The notes beneath the pieces are model-generated. The model did not search any database. It was given only the letters and a program-made list of their open reading frames with translations, and was not told the DNA's origin. A program made the translations under genes and the position numbers. From Brenneria nigrifluens DSM 30175 = ATCC 13028 (GTDB lineage Bacteria; Pseudomonadota; Gammaproteobacteria; Enterobacterales; Enterobacteriaceae), in NCBI RefSeq assembly GCF_005484965.1, contig NZ_CP034036.1, forward strand, positions 558,001 to 622,000: 64,000 nt of DNA, in the 5' to 3' direction. Shown piece after piece: positions 62,739 through 64,000 of this stretch. Within the stretch, counting starts at the first letter, position 1. Every line of letters starts with the position of its first letter.

Positions 62739-63956
62739 ATGGCGGTTGAATTTGACTGTGACAGCCTGTGGTATGGCGCGGATGTCGTCACCATGCGCGA
62801 CGGGCGCTATAACCTGATTGAAGACGGAGCGATTGCGGTAAAAAACGACCGCATCGTCTGGGTTGGCCCGCGGAAAGCGGCGCTGGCGGCGCGCGCCGGG
62901 CGGCGAATCGATTTTGGCGGCGGCATCGTCACCCCCGGTCTGATCGATTGCCACACGCATCTGGTGTTTGGCGGCGATCGCAGCGCGGAGTTTGAACAAC
63001 GGCTCAATGGCGCCAGCTATGCGCAGATTGCGGCGGGCGGCGGCGGTATTTTGTCCACGGTACGCGCGACGCGCGCCGCCAGCGCCGAAGAACTGGCGCA
63101 GAGCGCGCGGCGGCGTATCGCCTGCCTGCTGGCGGAGGGGGTGACGACGCTGGAGATCAAATCCGGCTATGGTCTGGATGAAGAGAGCGAACTGCGTATG
63201 TTGCAGGTGATCCGCACGCTGGCGCGCGAGTTGCCGGTGGAGATTCACGCCACCTGTCTGGCGGCGCATGCCGTACCGCCGGAATACCGCGACGATCCCG
63301 ATGGCTGGATAGACGTCATCTGCCAACGGCTGCTGCCGCATGTAAAAGCGCAGGGGCTGGCCGATTCGGTGGACGCCTTTTGCGAATATCTGGCTTTTTC
63401 CGCCGCGCAGGTCGAACGCGTATTCGCCTGCGCCCGGCAGCACGCGCTGCCGGTGCGGCTGCATGCGGCGCAGCTGTCGTTTTCGGAAGGATGCCAGCTC
63501 GCCGCCCGCTTCCAGGCGCTATCGGCCGACCATCTGGAGTACGCCACCGAGCGTGATGCGCAGGCGATGGCCGCTCAGGGCACCGTGGCGGTGCTGCTGC
63601 CCGGCGCATTCTATCTGCTGCGGGAAACGCAGCTGCCGCCGATTGACGCCTTTCGCCGTCACGGCGTTCCCATGGCGCTGGCCAGCGACGCCAATCCCGG
63701 CACCTCGCCCGCGCTCTCCTTACGGCTGATGCTCAATATGGGCTGCACGCTCTTCGGCATGACGCCGGAAGAGGCGCTGGCCGGGGTGACGCTGCACGCC
63801 GCCGGCGCGTTGGGCCTGACGGCAACGCACGGTTCGCTGGAAGCGGGAAAAGTGGCGAATTTCGTGCATTGGCCGCTGTCCCGTCCGGCGGAGCTGACCT
63901 ATTGGCTGGGAGGGCAGTTGCCTTGCCAGGTTATCTATCATGGAGAAATGCGATGA
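62739..63956 (+). CDS. hutI: Imidazolonepropionase
   Basis: 405 residues from ATG 62739 (GGGGGAGAG ribosome site), the usual family length; an in-frame ATG at 62712 is disfavoured. Amidohydrolase motifs GLIDCHTHLVFGGDRSAEF, EIKSGYGLDEESELRML, HATCLAAHAVPPEY, LRLHAAQLS-like VRLHAAQLS and ASDANPGTSPALSLRL are all present. It opens imidazolonepropionate to N-formimidoylglutamate. The stop overlaps the hutG start by 4 bp. Confidence 0.97.
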   Translation: MAVEFDCDSLWYGADVVTMRDGRYNLIEDGAIAVKNDRIVWVGPRKAALAARAGRRIDFGGGIVTPGLIDCHTHLVFGGDRSAEFEQRLNGASYAQIAAGGGGILSTVRATRAASAEELAQSARRRIACLLAEGVTTLEIKSGYGLDEESELRMLQVIRTLARELPVEIHATCLAAHAVPPEYRDDPDGWIDVICQRLLPHVKAQGLADSVDAFCEYLAFSAAQVERVFACARQHALPVRLHAAQLSFSEGCQLAARFQALSADHLEYATERDAQAMAAQGTVAVLLPGAFYLLRETQLPPIDAFRRHGVPMALASDANPGTSPALSLRLMLNMGCTLFGMTPEEALAGVTLHAAGALGLTATHGSLEAGKVANFVHWPLSRPAELTYWLGGQLPCQVIYHGEMR

Positions 63957-64000
63957 CACCTTTTGATTTTAGCGCCGGCACCTTGCCGCTGCTGGTCAGT
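63953..64000 (+). CDS. hutG: N-formylglutamate deformylase, 5' end only
   Basis: Only 16 codons are inside the window: MTPFDFSAGTLPLLVS. The F.F..GTLPLL(V/I)S opening is the N-terminus of HutG deformylases, and the start overlaps the hutI stop (ATGA). With HutF upstream this gives the N-formylglutamate route, ending in glutamate and formate. The rest is beyond the edge. Confidence 0.8.
   Translation, partial: MTPFDFSAGTLPLLVS

Overview
The window reads as a chromosomal segment of a fairly GC-rich gammaproteobacterium. Enterobacterales is the most likely order, because of the tRNA-Gly(GCC) sequence, the BapA-type adhesin with its own type I secretion operon, and the Xenorhabdus/Acinetobacter-style hemophilin locus. 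The genus cannot be fixed from sequence alone. No phage, insertion sequence, CRISPR array or rRNA was seen.

Layout. (1) 1-8.6 kb: a catabolic block. A tripartite tricarboxylate transporter (tctC partial, tctB, tctA) is translationally coupled to a four-domain rhodanese. Next come a divergent enoyl-CoA hydratase, an acryloyl-CoA-reductase-like dehydrogenase, an AMP-forming acyl-CoA ligase and an IclR regulator. (2) 8.8-17.2 kb: a heme-acquisition locus with FecI-type sigma, FecR-type anti-sigma, a TonB-dependent receptor with an STN signalling domain, a dedicated TonB, a hemophilin-like secreted protein and its Slam/type XI secretion outer-membrane protein. (3) 18.0-35.7 kb: a 4279-residue Bap/LapA-type adhesin (about 38 Ig-like modules, including a 759-bp unit present three times) with TolC-, ABC- and HlyD-type secretion genes. 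(4) 35.8-51.2 kb: a 2-hydroxyacid dehydrogenase, tRNA-Gly, then an accessory-looking stretch: LysR regulator, truncated flavin oxidoreductase, isochorismatase-like hydrolase, alpha/beta hydrolase, frameshifted pirin, SDR, second pirin, FAD monooxygenase with an MFS exporter, a TetR-linked tripartite efflux pump and an ABC-permease relic. (5) 51.2-53.3 kb: a two-gene unit (aldo/keto reductase, membrane metal-dependent hydrolase). (6) 53.5-64.0 kb: a histidine-utilisation (hut) region with a ProU-type ABC transporter, a HutH-like protein, HutU, HutD, HutF, HutI and the start of HutG. Three HutC-like operators tie it together.

How the parts work together. The heme locus looks like a cell-surface signalling cascade. 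The receptor's STN domain would report ligand binding to FecR, which controls the sigma factor. The Slam protein would export the hemophilin, and the dedicated TonB would energise uptake. In the hut region, HutU, HutI, HutF and HutG give the five-step route through N-formylglutamate. The only HutH-like protein present lacks the Ala-Ser-Gly triad that forms the MIO cofactor, so it may not be the histidine ammonia-lyase of the pathway.

Most notable observations: the FecIR-controlled hemophilin/Slam locus with a base-composition break inside the receptor, the MIO-less HutH homologue, the 759-bp triplication in the adhesin, and an intrinsic-terminator-like palindrome between tetR and its efflux operon.
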